Shown here piece after piece: positions 9,731 to 18,366 of a stretch of DNA of 64,000 nt. The stretch is from QPIN01 sp965224575 (GTDB lineage Bacteria; Pseudomonadota; Gammaproteobacteria; Methylococcales; Methylomonadaceae): contig CBDCZQ010000004.1 of the NCBI GenBank assembly GCA_965224575.1, positions 1 to 64,000 on the forward strand, given 5' to 3'. Both the position numbers and the translations under genes were made by a program. Every line of letters begins with the position of its first letter. Position 1 is the stretch's first letter. The notes beneath the pieces are model-generated. The model had not been told where the DNA came from, did no database searches, and was given only the letters and a program-made list of their open reading frames with translations.

Positions 9731-12007
9731 TTAATCATTTTCTGTAACGATCAGTTCTTTTCCCTCTATAGTAAAAGCAAGTTCCTCACCTTCAACATAT
9801 ATTCTCACATGCCCGCCCTTTGCTAATTTTCCAAATAATAAATCATTAGCTAACGGCTTTTTGATTTTATCCTGAATTAAACGTGCCATGGGTCTAGCCC
9901 CCATTTTCGGGTCACATCCATGCTCAGCAAGCCATAATCTGGCTTCAGAATCCAGTGCTAAAGTCACATTTTTTTCAGTCAGTAAATGTTCAAGCTCAAA
10001 AATAAACTTATCAACAACACTGCCTACAATTGAAATATCTAAAGGCTTAAATTGGACAATCGCATCCAATCTATTTCTAAACTCAGGCGAAAAATTCTTT
10101 TCTATCGCCTTTAAGCTATCCGAAGAATGATCTTGCTGAGAAAATCCAATGGATGCTCTACTTCCCTCTTCTGCTCCAGCATTGGTTGTCATCACTAAAA
10201 TAATATTGCGAAAATCAGCTTTACGCCCATTGTTATCAGTTAATGAACCATGATCCATCACTTGCAAAAGTAAATTAAAAACATCTGGGTGAGCTTTTTC
10301 AATTTCATCAAGCAATAAAACCGCATGAGGATGCTTATTCACTGCTTCAGTTAACAAACCACCTTGGTCATACCCAACATAACCAGGAGGAGCTCCAATC
10401 AAACGTGATACAGTGTGACGTTCCATATATTCTGACATATCAAAACGAATCAGCTCAACACCCATCACTTTTGCTAATTGTTTCGTTACTTCTGTTTTCC
10501 CAACCCCTGTTGGCCCTAAAAATAAAAATGAACCTATTGTTTTAGAAGTATCTCTTAAGCCGGCACGTGAGAGCTTAATTGCAGAAGCCAACTCTGCAAT
10601 TGCTTCATCCTGCCCAAAAACTAACATTTTCAGGTTTTTTTCCAGCGTTTCTAATTTATCTTTATCACTACTTGAAACTGATTTTTCTGGAATTCTAGCA
10701 ATTTTTGCAATAATCTCTTCAATTTCTAAAATATCTATCACTTCTTTTCGATCAGCCTCTTTAAAAAGGCGCTGCCTTGCTCCAGCTTCATCAATCACAT
10801 CAATTGCTTTATCTGGTAAAAAACGGTCTGTAATAAAACGATCCGAAAGTTCAGCCGCTAACTGTAAAGCATCTTGTGTATATTTTAGTTCATGATGTTC
10901 CTCAAAACGAGAACGAAGCCCTGTCAATATTTTAATCGTATCTTCAACGGATGGTTCCACTATATCAATTTTTTGAAAACGTCTAGCTAAGGCGTGATCT
11001 TTTTCAAAAATACCACGATATTCTTGATAAGTTGTTGCACCAATACACCGCAACTGCCCAGAGGCTAGAACAGGTTTTATCAAATTTGAAGCATCCATTA
11101 CCCCGCCTGATGCGGAACCTGCACCAATAATAGTATGAATTTCATCAATAAACAAAATAGCTTTAGGCTCTTTTTTTAGTTGGTTAACCAGTGCTTTTAA
11201 ACGCTTTTCAAAATCACCCCGATATTTTGTACCCGCAACCAAGGCTCCTAAATCTAGTGAATAAATAGTATTATCAAGTAATACTTCAGGAACGTCCTCT
11301 TCAATAATTCGCTTAGCTAATCCTTCGGCAATGGCTGTTTTCCCAACCCCAGACTCACCAACCAAGAGTGGATTGTTCTTTCTTCTTCGACAGAGCACCT
11401 GTATTGTTCTATCAACTTCTTGCTCTCTTCCAATGAGAGGGTCTATCCTTCCTTGAATAGCTTCTTCATTAAGATTTGTTGTGTATTTTTCTAATGCTGT
11501 AGTTTCTACAGGCTTTGTTCCTGCTGCTTCTGCATCTACTGTACCTTCTGCTATTTGTTCTTCTTTTTCTTGATCTGCCTTAGAAATACCGTGTGCCAAG
11601 TAATTAACCACATCTAAACGAGTGATCTCATATTTATTTAAGATATAGACAGCATGAGAATCTTGTTCACTAAACAGTGCAACAAAGAGGTTTGCACCAA
11701 TCACTTCTTTTTTGTCAGATGCCTGAACATGAAAGACTGCACGTTGTAGAACACGTTGAAAACCAAGTGTAGGCTGAGTTTCACGTTTCGTATTTTTAGC
11801 AATTAAAGAAACAGTTTCATCTATAAACTGACTTAACTCTCCCCGCAAAGCCATTGAATCACATCCACATGCTTGAAGAACTGGTTTTACTGTGGCATTG
11901 TCAAGAAGAGCAAGAAGTAAATGCTCAACGGTGATAAATTCGTGTCGTTTACTATGTGCATTGGTAAACGCCTGATTTAAAGTGCTCTCTATTTCTTTGC
12001 TTAGCAT
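9731..12007 (-). CDS. clpA: ATP-dependent Clp protease ATPase subunit ClpA
   Basis: ClpA is the AAA+ unfoldase that feeds substrates to ClpP. The chosen start (MLSKEIE) gives 758 residues, the E. coli length. A start 14 codons upstream (12049) would overlap clpS and adds non-conserved residues. The N-domain is followed by two AAA+ modules, with Walker A motifs GESGVGKT and GPTGVGKT and Walker B motifs LFIDEIHT and LLLDEIEK. An IGF loop (SIGFSQQ), which docks on ClpP, is present in the second module. The gene lies 20 bases downstream of clpS in the same operon. No clpP is in the window. Confidence 0.98.
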   Translation of the reverse strand: MLSKEIESTLNQAFTNAHSKRHEFITVEHLLLALLDNATVKPVLQACGCDSMALRGELSQFIDETVSLIAKNTKRETQPTLGFQRVLQRAVFHVQASDKKEVIGANLFVALFSEQDSHAVYILNKYEITRLDVVNYLAHGISKADQEKEEQIAEGTVDAEAAGTKPVETTALEKYTTNLNEEAIQGRIDPLIGREQEVDRTIQVLCRRRKNNPLLVGESGVGKTAIAEGLAKRIIEEDVPEVLLDNTIYSLDLGALVAGTKYRGDFEKRLKALVNQLKKEPKAILFIDEIHTIIGAGSASGGVMDASNLIKPVLASGQLRCIGATTYQEYRGIFEKDHALARRFQKIDIVEPSVEDTIKILTGLRSRFEEHHELKYTQDALQLAAELSDRFITDRFLPDKAIDVIDEAGARQRLFKEADRKEVIDILEIEEIIAKIARIPEKSVSSSDKDKLETLEKNLKMLVFGQDEAIAELASAIKLSRAGLRDTSKTIGSFLFLGPTGVGKTEVTKQLAKVMGVELIRFDMSEYMERHTVSRLIGAPPGYVGYDQGGLLTEAVNKHPHAVLLLDEIEKAHPDVFNLLLQVMDHGSLTDNNGRKADFRNIILVMTTNAGAEEGSRASIGFSQQDHSSDSLKAIEKNFSPEFRNRLDAIVQFKPLDISIVGSVVDKFIFELEHLLTEKNVTLALDSEARLWLAEHGCDPKMGARPMARLIQDKIKKPLANDLLFGKLAKGGHVRIYVEGEELAFTIEGKELIVTEND

Positions 12008-12027
12008 AATGCTGTTCTCTATATTGG

Positions 12028-12354
12028 TTACTCTTCTTCCATCGAACACATCAATGGATGATGGTTTTCCCGTGAGTATTCATTAACAATTTGTACTTTA
12101 GTTTCAGCAACATCCTTTGTAAATACTCCACAAACACCGATACCTTGGGTATGAACTTGAAGCATGACTTGAGTTGCTTTTTCTTCGCTCATATAAAAAT
12201 ATTCAGTCAAAATTTCAATCACAAAATCCATGGGTGTAAAATCATCATTCAATAATACTACTTTATACAGCGGAGGTCGCTTTAATTTTGGTTTGGCTTC
12301 TTGTATAGCAATTCCAATTCCATTTTCATCATCATTTGGATCAATATCAGACAT
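12028..12354 (-). CDS. clpS: ATP-dependent Clp protease adaptor ClpS
   Basis: ClpS is the N-end-rule adaptor that delivers substrates with destabilising N-terminal residues to ClpA. The 108-residue protein has a short acidic flexible N-terminus followed by the conserved core (PPLYKVVLLNDDFTPMDFV) and the later EKATQVMLQVHTQG helix. It is the first gene of a clpS-clpA operon, with 20 bases between the genes. Its start faces nudJ across a 213-bp divergent promoter region. Confidence 0.97.
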   Translation of the reverse strand: MSDIDPNDDENGIGIAIQEAKPKLKRPPLYKVVLLNDDFTPMDFVIEILTEYFYMSEEKATQVMLQVHTQGIGVCGVFTKDVAETKVQIVNEYSRENHHPLMCSMEEE

Positions 12355-12567
12355 ACTATAAATATTTTTTTAATTGATATAAAGTGTAACATAGTGCCTA
12401 CAATTGTATATTTCAATCTTTGCACATAAAAGCTAACCCATTTCTTGTAAAATACCCCATTTAAAATGGAGCAAAGTTTAATATCATAATAGTATAAATA
12501 GCTTAGAAATATTATCCATTAAATTCGTCTCATTATTATCTTATTTTAAATATATATTAAACTCAAT

Positions 12568-13029
12568 ATGGTTTGGAAACCCCATGTCACTGTTGCTGCA
12601 GTGATTGAAAAAAATGAAAAATTTTTATTGGTAGAAGAAAATACCAGTAATGGCATTGCATTTAATCAACCTGCTGGGCATCTGGAGGAAGGCGAAAACA
12701 TTATAACGGCTGTTAAACGTGAAGTTAATGAAGAAACTGCATGGAAGTTTGAACCCGTGCATATTATCGCCATTCAACTTTGGCGAAAAAACCCTGATTT
12801 CCCTAGCTTTATTAGAGTCTGTTTTGCAGGTAATGTTCATTCTTTTAATACAGACCAAGTACTTGATGATGAGATTATTTCAACGCATTGGCTCACTCGA
12901 AATGAAATTTCTGAAAAAAAAACTAAATTACGTAGCCCTCTAGTATTGAAATCAATCGACGCCTATTTAATTGGTGAGCATTATCCTTTATCACTATTAA
13001 AATCTTATTTAGATTTAGAGTATGAGTAA
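12568..13029 (+). CDS. nudJ: NUDIX phosphohydrolase NudJ-like
   Basis: This 153-residue NUDIX hydrolase resembles NudJ (YmfB), which hydrolyses nucleoside di- and triphosphates and thiamin pyrophosphate precursors. The Nudix box runs GHLEEGE ... REVNEET at about residues 36-57. Its conserved glycine after EET is replaced by Ala (EETAW), while the metal-binding REVxEE core is intact. The VWKPHVTVAAV start and LRSPLVLKSI near the C-terminus match the NudJ pattern. The stop overlaps the mnmA start by eight bases, the same nudJ-mnmA coupling as in E. coli. Confidence is high for the family and good for the orthologue. Confidence 0.9.
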   Translation: MVWKPHVTVAAVIEKNEKFLLVEENTSNGIAFNQPAGHLEEGENIITAVKREVNEETAWKFEPVHIIAIQLWRKNPDFPSFIRVCFAGNVHSFNTDQVLDDEIISTHWLTRNEISEKKTKLRSPLVLKSIDAYLIGEHYPLSLLKSYLDLEYE

Positions 13030-14113
13030 AAACATTATTGTCGGTATGTCAGGTGGAGTTGATTCTTCCGTAACCGCACTAAAACTTTTAGAGCAAGGCC
13101 ATCAAGTCACTGGTTTGTTTATGAAAAACTGGGAAGAAGATGATGGCACCGAGTTTTGTACTGCTATGGAAGATCTTGCTGATGCCCAACAAGTTTGTGA
13201 TAAATTAAACATAGAATTAAAAACAGTTAATTTTGCCACTGAATACTGGGATGAAGTTTTTGAGGTATTTTTATCTGAATTCAAAGCAGGAAGAACTCCA
13301 AACCCAGATATACTTTGCAATAAACACGTAAAGTTTAAAGCTTTTTTAAATTACGCCATTGAAGACTTAGGGGCTGAATATATTGCTACAGGACATTATG
13401 CGCGAGTAAAAGAAGCTAACGGAGAATATTCTTTGTTGAAAGGTCTAGACCCAAACAAAGAACAAAGCTATTTTCTATATACTCTTGGACAAAAAGCCTT
13501 ATCTAAAACTCTTTTTCCTATTGGTGAAATGTATAAACCAGAATTGAGAGCATTCGCTAAACAAGCTGGCTTTGAAAATCATAAAAAAAAAGATAGCACC
13601 GGCATTTGTTTTATCGGGGAAAGAAAATTCACAGAATTTCTGCAACGATATTTACCTACACAACCAGGAAAAATGCAGACACCCGAGGGACAATATATCG
13701 CTGAGCACCAAGGCTTAATGTATTACACTCTAGGACAAAGACAAGGGTTAGGCATTGGTGGTGTAAAAAATGCACCGGATGAACCTTGGTATGTTTTAGA
13801 AAAAGATCTTGATAATAATATTTTAATTGTTGGTCAAGGACATGACCATCCATTAATGCTACATAATACACTAGAGGCAGGACAACTGGATTGGTGTAGC
13901 AGCACACCTTTAACCGAATCAATCAATTGCAAGGCAAAAACACGTTACCGACAGAGTGATCAATCCTGTTTAGTTGAACCACTCAGTAATAACCGATATA
14001 AAGTTAGTTTTGAAACTCCACAAAGAGCTATCACGCCAGGACAGTCTGTGGTTTTTTATGACGGTAATATCTGTTTAGGTGGCGGAATTATTGAACTAAA
14101 ATATAACAAATAA
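13022..14113 (+). CDS. mnmA: tRNA-specific 2-thiouridylase MnmA
   Basis: MnmA transfers sulfur to U34 of tRNA-Lys, -Glu and -Gln (s2U34) using ATP. The 363-residue protein has the PP-loop SGGVDSS at residues 10-16. The catalytic cysteine pair is C99 (ILCNKHVKF) and C196 (GICFIGE). The C-terminal beta-barrel domain is complete. It overlaps nudJ by eight bases and precedes purB by 25 bases. In E. coli hflD lies between mnmA and purB; here it is absent. Confidence 0.98.
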   Translation: MSKNIIVGMSGGVDSSVTALKLLEQGHQVTGLFMKNWEEDDGTEFCTAMEDLADAQQVCDKLNIELKTVNFATEYWDEVFEVFLSEFKAGRTPNPDILCNKHVKFKAFLNYAIEDLGAEYIATGHYARVKEANGEYSLLKGLDPNKEQSYFLYTLGQKALSKTLFPIGEMYKPELRAFAKQAGFENHKKKDSTGICFIGERKFTEFLQRYLPTQPGKMQTPEGQYIAEHQGLMYYTLGQRQGLGIGGVKNAPDEPWYVLEKDLDNNILIVGQGHDHPLMLHNTLEAGQLDWCSSTPLTESINCKAKTRYRQSDQSCLVEPLSNNRYKVSFETPQRAITPGQSVVFYDGNICLGGGIIELKYNK

Positions 14114-14138
14114 CTTTTTAAGCAGGATATAAACCCCT

Positions 14139-15506
14139 ATGACTAATTTTGCTCTGACTGCAATTTCACCTATTGATGGACGATATGCTAGTAAAGTAGA
14201 AGATTTTCAGCCTATTTTTAGCGAATTCGGCCTTATTCGTTATCGTGTTGAAGTTGAAGTGCGGTGGTTACAAGCTTTAGCAAAACATCCTCAAATTATT
14301 GAAGTACCTAAATTAAGTGATGTTGCAACTGAACTATTAAATAATATAGTGAGTCACTTTTCAGAAGATGATGCTCAACGTATTAAAGACATTGAAAAAA
14401 CAACCAATCACGATGTTAAAGCCGTTGAATACTTTCTAAAAGAAAAAATTGCAGAGAACGAAGAGTTACATAAAGTTAATGAGTTTATCCATTTCGCCTG
14501 CACTTCTGAGGATATTAATAATCTATCTTATGCCTTAATGTTAAGAGATGGGCGAGAGACACTTCTTCCTCAAATAACCGAGTGCATTTCAGCAATTAAA
14601 AAAGTAGCCTTGGAAACAGCAAGCCAACCTATGATGTCCAGAACCCATGGTCAAACAGCTAGCCCAACAACCACAGGTAAAGAGTTTGCCAATACTGTTG
14701 CTCGATTATTACGTCAAAAAGAGCAATTAGAAAGTGTTGAAATAATGGGTAAAATCAATGGTGCAGTAGGTAATTATAATGCCCATAGTATTGCTTACCC
14801 TGAAGTTGACTGGGAAGAGTTTGCTAAATCTTTTGTAGAATCACTCGGTTTATTCTGGAATACTTACACTATTCAAATTGAGCCACATGATTATATTGCA
14901 GAATATTTCCATGCTTTATCTCGTTTTAATACCATATTAATTGATTTTAACAGAGATATTTGGGGCTATATTTCTTTAGGTTATTTCAAACAAAAAACCA
15001 TTGCAGGCGAAGTGGGATCTTCTACTATGCCCCATAAAGTCAACCCTATTGATTTTGAAAATTCTGAGGGTAACTTAGGATTGGCCAATGCCTTATTTTC
15101 ATTCCTAAGCGAAAAACTACCTATTTCTCGTTGGCAAAGAGATTTAACCGACTCAACTGTTTTACGAAATATTGGTGTAGGTATAGCCCACACCAGTATT
15201 GCTATCCAGTCCTGCTTAAAAGGAATCTCTAAATTAAAGATTAATTCTGATGCTATAGAATCTGACTTGGATAATAATTGGGAAGTCTTAGCTGAACCTA
15301 TTCAAACCGTTATGCGACGTTATGGAATTGAGAAACCTTATGAAAAGTTAAAAGAATTGACTCGAGGCAACCGTATTACACAAGAAGACCTTAGTTTATT
15401 TATTGAGAAACTTGAAATTCCATCAGAGGCAAAAGTGGCTTTAAAACAACTAACTCCACGTAGTTATATTGGCTATGCAGAAAAATTAGCTAAAGAAATT
15501 GAATAA
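14139..15506 (+). CDS. purB: Adenylosuccinate lyase
   Basis: PurB catalyses two steps of purine synthesis: fumarate release from SAICAR and from adenylosuccinate. The 455-residue protein has the fumarase/ASL superfamily signature SSTMPHKVNP at about residues 294-303, and the catalytic-region motifs TSEDINN and SRTHGQTA. Length matches the E. coli-type enzyme. It is the third gene of nudJ-mnmA-purB and is followed by a strong terminator hairpin at 15622-15652. Confidence 0.98.
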   Translation: MTNFALTAISPIDGRYASKVEDFQPIFSEFGLIRYRVEVEVRWLQALAKHPQIIEVPKLSDVATELLNNIVSHFSEDDAQRIKDIEKTTNHDVKAVEYFLKEKIAENEELHKVNEFIHFACTSEDINNLSYALMLRDGRETLLPQITECISAIKKVALETASQPMMSRTHGQTASPTTTGKEFANTVARLLRQKEQLESVEIMGKINGAVGNYNAHSIAYPEVDWEEFAKSFVESLGLFWNTYTIQIEPHDYIAEYFHALSRFNTILIDFNRDIWGYISLGYFKQKTIAGEVGSSTMPHKVNPIDFENSEGNLGLANALFSFLSEKLPISRWQRDLTDSTVLRNIGVGIAHTSIAIQSCLKGISKLKINSDAIESDLDNNWEVLAEPIQTVMRRYGIEKPYEKLKELTRGNRITQEDLSLFIEKLEIPSEAKVALKQLTPRSYIGYAEKLAKEIE

Positions 15507-15621
15507 GTCACTAGAATTGTGATCAATACCCCAGTTTCATCTTTTTATATTTGGAATAATATGTCCGAGGTTATTGATTTTGTTTCTTTTCTCTCTCTAC
15601 TCCTTCGATAACCCATACTTC

Positions 15622-15652
15622 AAGGCTATGTCTATGACATAGCCTTTTTTTT
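15622..15652 (+). terminator. Rho-independent terminator downstream of purB
   Basis: A perfect 11-bp stem (AAGGCTATGTC/GACATAGCCTT, loop TAT) is followed by an uninterrupted run of T. It lies 115 bases after the purB stop and probably ends the nudJ-mnmA-purB transcript. The 115 bases between hold no ORF. Confidence 0.9.
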
Positions 15653-15784
15653 GCAAAAACCTTCTTGATTACCCTCAATAAATGCCTCTTTCCTTTTCCC
15701 TCATACGATTAAAATAAAACGACTGGATTATTTATCATAAGCTACCTAAAATAACAGTTCTCTATTTATCAAAAATTAATTTCT

Positions 15785-17014
15785 GTGCTCAACCTAATCT
15801 GGATCTTCTTTTTCATTTCCGCCTTCGTTACTGCTCTGTTTAAACTACTATTTTTGGGTGACCAACAAGTTTTTACCCAATTAATGACCGCCATGTTTGC
15901 GCTCTCAAAAACAGCATTTGAAATATCCTTGGGCTTAACTGGCGTACTTGCTTTGTGGTTAGGGATTATGCGTATTGGTGAAAAAAGTGGGTTTATTAAT
16001 TTACTGACTCAAGCACTCGCCCCTTTTTTCAGTCGATTAATGCCAGAAGTTCCTAAAAACCACCCTGCTCTAGCAGCAATGGTGATGAATATTTCAGCCA
16101 ATGCTTTAGGTTTAGATAATGCAGCAACTCCCTTAGGCATTAAAGCAATGAAGGAGCTACAAACCTTAAACCCAAACCCAGAAACAGCAAGCAATGCACA
16201 AATCTTATTTTTAGTCATTAACACATCCGCAGTCACCCTCTTCCCTGTTACTATTTTTACTTATCGAGCGCAATTTGGAGCGCAAAGCCCAACTGATGTT
16301 TTTATCCCTATTTTAATAGCAACTTACGCATCAACTATGGCTGGGTTATTAGCCGTAGCCTCTGTACAAAAAATTAATTTATTAGATAAAGTAATTTTAT
16401 CTTATTTATCTGGATTTACCCTTTTAATTATTACTTTGCTTGGCTATTTTTCTCAATTAAGCCAAGAAGATATGTTGTCTCAGTCAGCACTTATCAGCAA
16501 CGTCATTCTTTTCTCTCTGGTAATTACTTTTATATTAGGGGCTGTTCGTAAACGTATCAATGCTTATGAGGCCTTTATCGAGGGAGCTAAAGAAGGCTTT
16601 GAAACAGCTATCACCCTCATTCCTTATCTTGTTGCTATGTTAGTTGCGATAGGTGTATTCAGAGCCAGTGGTGCATTGGATTTAATCACCGATTTTATTC
16701 GCTATCTTGTTCATCTAGCAGGATTGGATCCACGTTTTATTGATGCTTTACCCACCGCATTAATGAAACCATTTAGTGGGAGTGGTGCAAGAGCAATGAT
16801 GGTAGATACTATGCAAACCCATGGTGCTGATTCATTTGCCGGTCGTTTGGCATCAATTGTACAAGGCAGTACAGAAACTACATTTTATGTCTTAGCTGTC
16901 TATTTTGGTTCAGTAGGAATTAAAAACATTCGTCATGCTGCAGGCTGTGGGATAATTGCGGATTTAGCGGGTATTATTGCCGCTATTTTTATTGCTTATT
17001 GGTTTTTCGGTTAA
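15785..17014 (+). CDS. Nucleoside-recognition (Gate) domain membrane protein, SpmA/SpmB-like fusion
   Basis: This 409-residue polytopic membrane protein has two halves that each resemble the nucleoside-recognition/Gate domain. The first (about 1-200; NISANALGLDNAATPLG) is like spore maturation protein A, the second (about 240-409; MKPFSGSGARAMMVD, IVQGSTETTFYVLAVYFGSVG) like SpmB. Such fusions occur in many non-sporulating Gram-negatives; substrate and role are unknown. The start codon is GTG, chosen because it opens a good hydrophobic N-terminus. Its TAA shares a base with the mtaB ATG (TAATG), so the two are translationally coupled. Confidence 0.88.
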   Translation: MLNLIWIFFFISAFVTALFKLLFLGDQQVFTQLMTAMFALSKTAFEISLGLTGVLALWLGIMRIGEKSGFINLLTQALAPFFSRLMPEVPKNHPALAAMVMNISANALGLDNAATPLGIKAMKELQTLNPNPETASNAQILFLVINTSAVTLFPVTIFTYRAQFGAQSPTDVFIPILIATYASTMAGLLAVASVQKINLLDKVILSYLSGFTLLIITLLGYFSQLSQEDMLSQSALISNVILFSLVITFILGAVRKRINAYEAFIEGAKEGFETAITLIPYLVAMLVAIGVFRASGALDLITDFIRYLVHLAGLDPRFIDALPTALMKPFSGSGARAMMVDTMQTHGADSFAGRLASIVQGSTETTFYVLAVYFGSVGIKNIRHAAGCGIIADLAGIIAAIFIAYWFFG

Positions 17015-18312
17015 TGTTAATTCATCTAAAAACACTCGGTTGTCGTTTAAATGAAGCCGAGTTGGAAACATGGGCTCAAGCTTTCCAACAAGCAGGCCAT
17101 CAAATCACTCGTAACCTAAGTGATGCACATATTACCATCATAAACTCTTGTGCTGTAACAGCTGATGCCGCGCGAAAATCAAGGCAATTAATACGTCGTC
17201 TACATAGAGAAAATCCCTCTACCAAATTAGTTGTAAGTGGATGTTATGCCACTTTAAATGAAGACGAAGCAGCTCAATTAATGGGCGTAGATTTAGTCGT
17301 TAGTAATAAAGATAAAGAACAGTTAGTTGAGAAAACCCTATCATCACTTAATGTAGAGACGATGCCTGCCATGTCAACTGAGCCCGGCGCGATCTCATTA
17401 TTTAGCCGAGGCCGGCAACGCGCTTTTGTCAAAGTACAAGATGGCTGTCGGTATCGCTGTACCTTTTGTATTGTAACGGTTGCTAGGGGTGAAGAAATAA
17501 GCCGCCCCTTGCAAAATATTATTGATGAAATTAACAACCTGCACCAACAAGGTATTAATGAAGTAATTCTCACGGGTGTTCACTTAGGGGGTTATGGCAA
17601 TGATGTTAATAGCAATTTAACTGACTTGATTCAAGCTATTTTGAACCAGACAAAAATCCCAAGATTAAGACTAGGCTCTTTAGAACCTTGGGAATTACCC
17701 TCTAATTTTTTTGGTTTATTTGCAAACCTAAGACTTATGCCCCACTTACACTTGCCTCTGCAAAGCGGATCAAACACTGTATTAAAAAGAATGGCAAGAC
17801 GCTGTAAGACAGAAGAGTTTGCTGAAATTGTTAAACAAGCACGTAAGCAAATTAAAAATTTTAATATTACCACTGATATTATCGTCGGTTTTCCAGGAGA
17901 AACGGAAGAGGAGTGGCAAGAAAGTTTTGAATTTATAAAAACAATTGGTTTTGGACATATCCATATTTTTACATACTCAAGTCGAGAAGGTACAAAAGCT
18001 GCGACCTTACCTAATCAAGTAAAAAATGATACGAAAAAACATCGCAGCAAACAATTACATGCCTTAGCAGAAACCATGAAACAAAAGTTTATTACTAAAA
18101 ATATAGGACAAGAATTTTCTGTGTTATGGGAAGGGCAAAAACAAGAAGTCGATAATGACCACACTCTGGTCTTTGGGTACACGCCAAACTATTTAAAAGT
18201 GGGCTGTAAAACCCGAAAAGATACTACTATTGAAAATATGATAATTAAGACCAAACTAGATTCAATATCAGAAAACCAGTTAAATGGAATCTTAGAAATT
18301 CTAGCAGAATAA
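17014..18312 (+). CDS. mtaB: tRNA t6A37 methylthiotransferase MtaB
   Basis: MtaB is a radical-SAM enzyme that converts t6A37 to ms2t6A37 in tRNAs reading ANN codons. From the ATG at 17014 it has 432 residues. It contains the N-terminal methylthiotransferase domain (KTLGCRLNEAE, NSCAVT, SGCYA, supplying three cluster cysteines), the radical-SAM CRYRCTFC motif at about 145-152, and a C-terminal TRAM-like region. An in-frame codon five positions earlier is less likely because ATG at 17014 overlaps the preceding stop. The tRNA (N6-threonylcarbamoyladenosine) MtaB subtype is preferred over MiaB or RimO from the CRLNEAE start. Confidence 0.93.
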   Translation: MLIHLKTLGCRLNEAELETWAQAFQQAGHQITRNLSDAHITIINSCAVTADAARKSRQLIRRLHRENPSTKLVVSGCYATLNEDEAAQLMGVDLVVSNKDKEQLVEKTLSSLNVETMPAMSTEPGAISLFSRGRQRAFVKVQDGCRYRCTFCIVTVARGEEISRPLQNIIDEINNLHQQGINEVILTGVHLGGYGNDVNSNLTDLIQAILNQTKIPRLRLGSLEPWELPSNFFGLFANLRLMPHLHLPLQSGSNTVLKRMARRCKTEEFAEIVKQARKQIKNFNITTDIIVGFPGETEEEWQESFEFIKTIGFGHIHIFTYSSREGTKAATLPNQVKNDTKKHRSKQLHALAETMKQKFITKNIGQEFSVLWEGQKQEVDNDHTLVFGYTPNYLKVGCKTRKDTTIENMIIKTKLDSISENQLNGILEILAE

Positions 18313-18313
18313 C

Positions 18314-18351
18314 TTAAGGACTGAGGATTTAATAACTTCCGAAAGTTTGGC
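18314..18351 (+). repeat. Solo end of intergenic repeat family 1, next to the IS
   Basis: This stretch matches the left end of the palindromic element at 29684-29851 at about 33 of 38 positions, sharing GAGGATTTAATAACTTCC. It lies one base after the mtaB stop and 15 bases before the IS left end. The inverted partner is missing here, so it may be a remnant. A weakly similar inverted stretch occurs near 20270-20290 on the other side of the IS. Confidence 0.6.
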
Positions 18352-18366
18352 TGTGACTCAATAATT

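Noticed and set aside
12008..12049. Longer ClpA start at 12049
   Set aside because: It overlaps clpS and extends beyond the conserved 758-residue protein.
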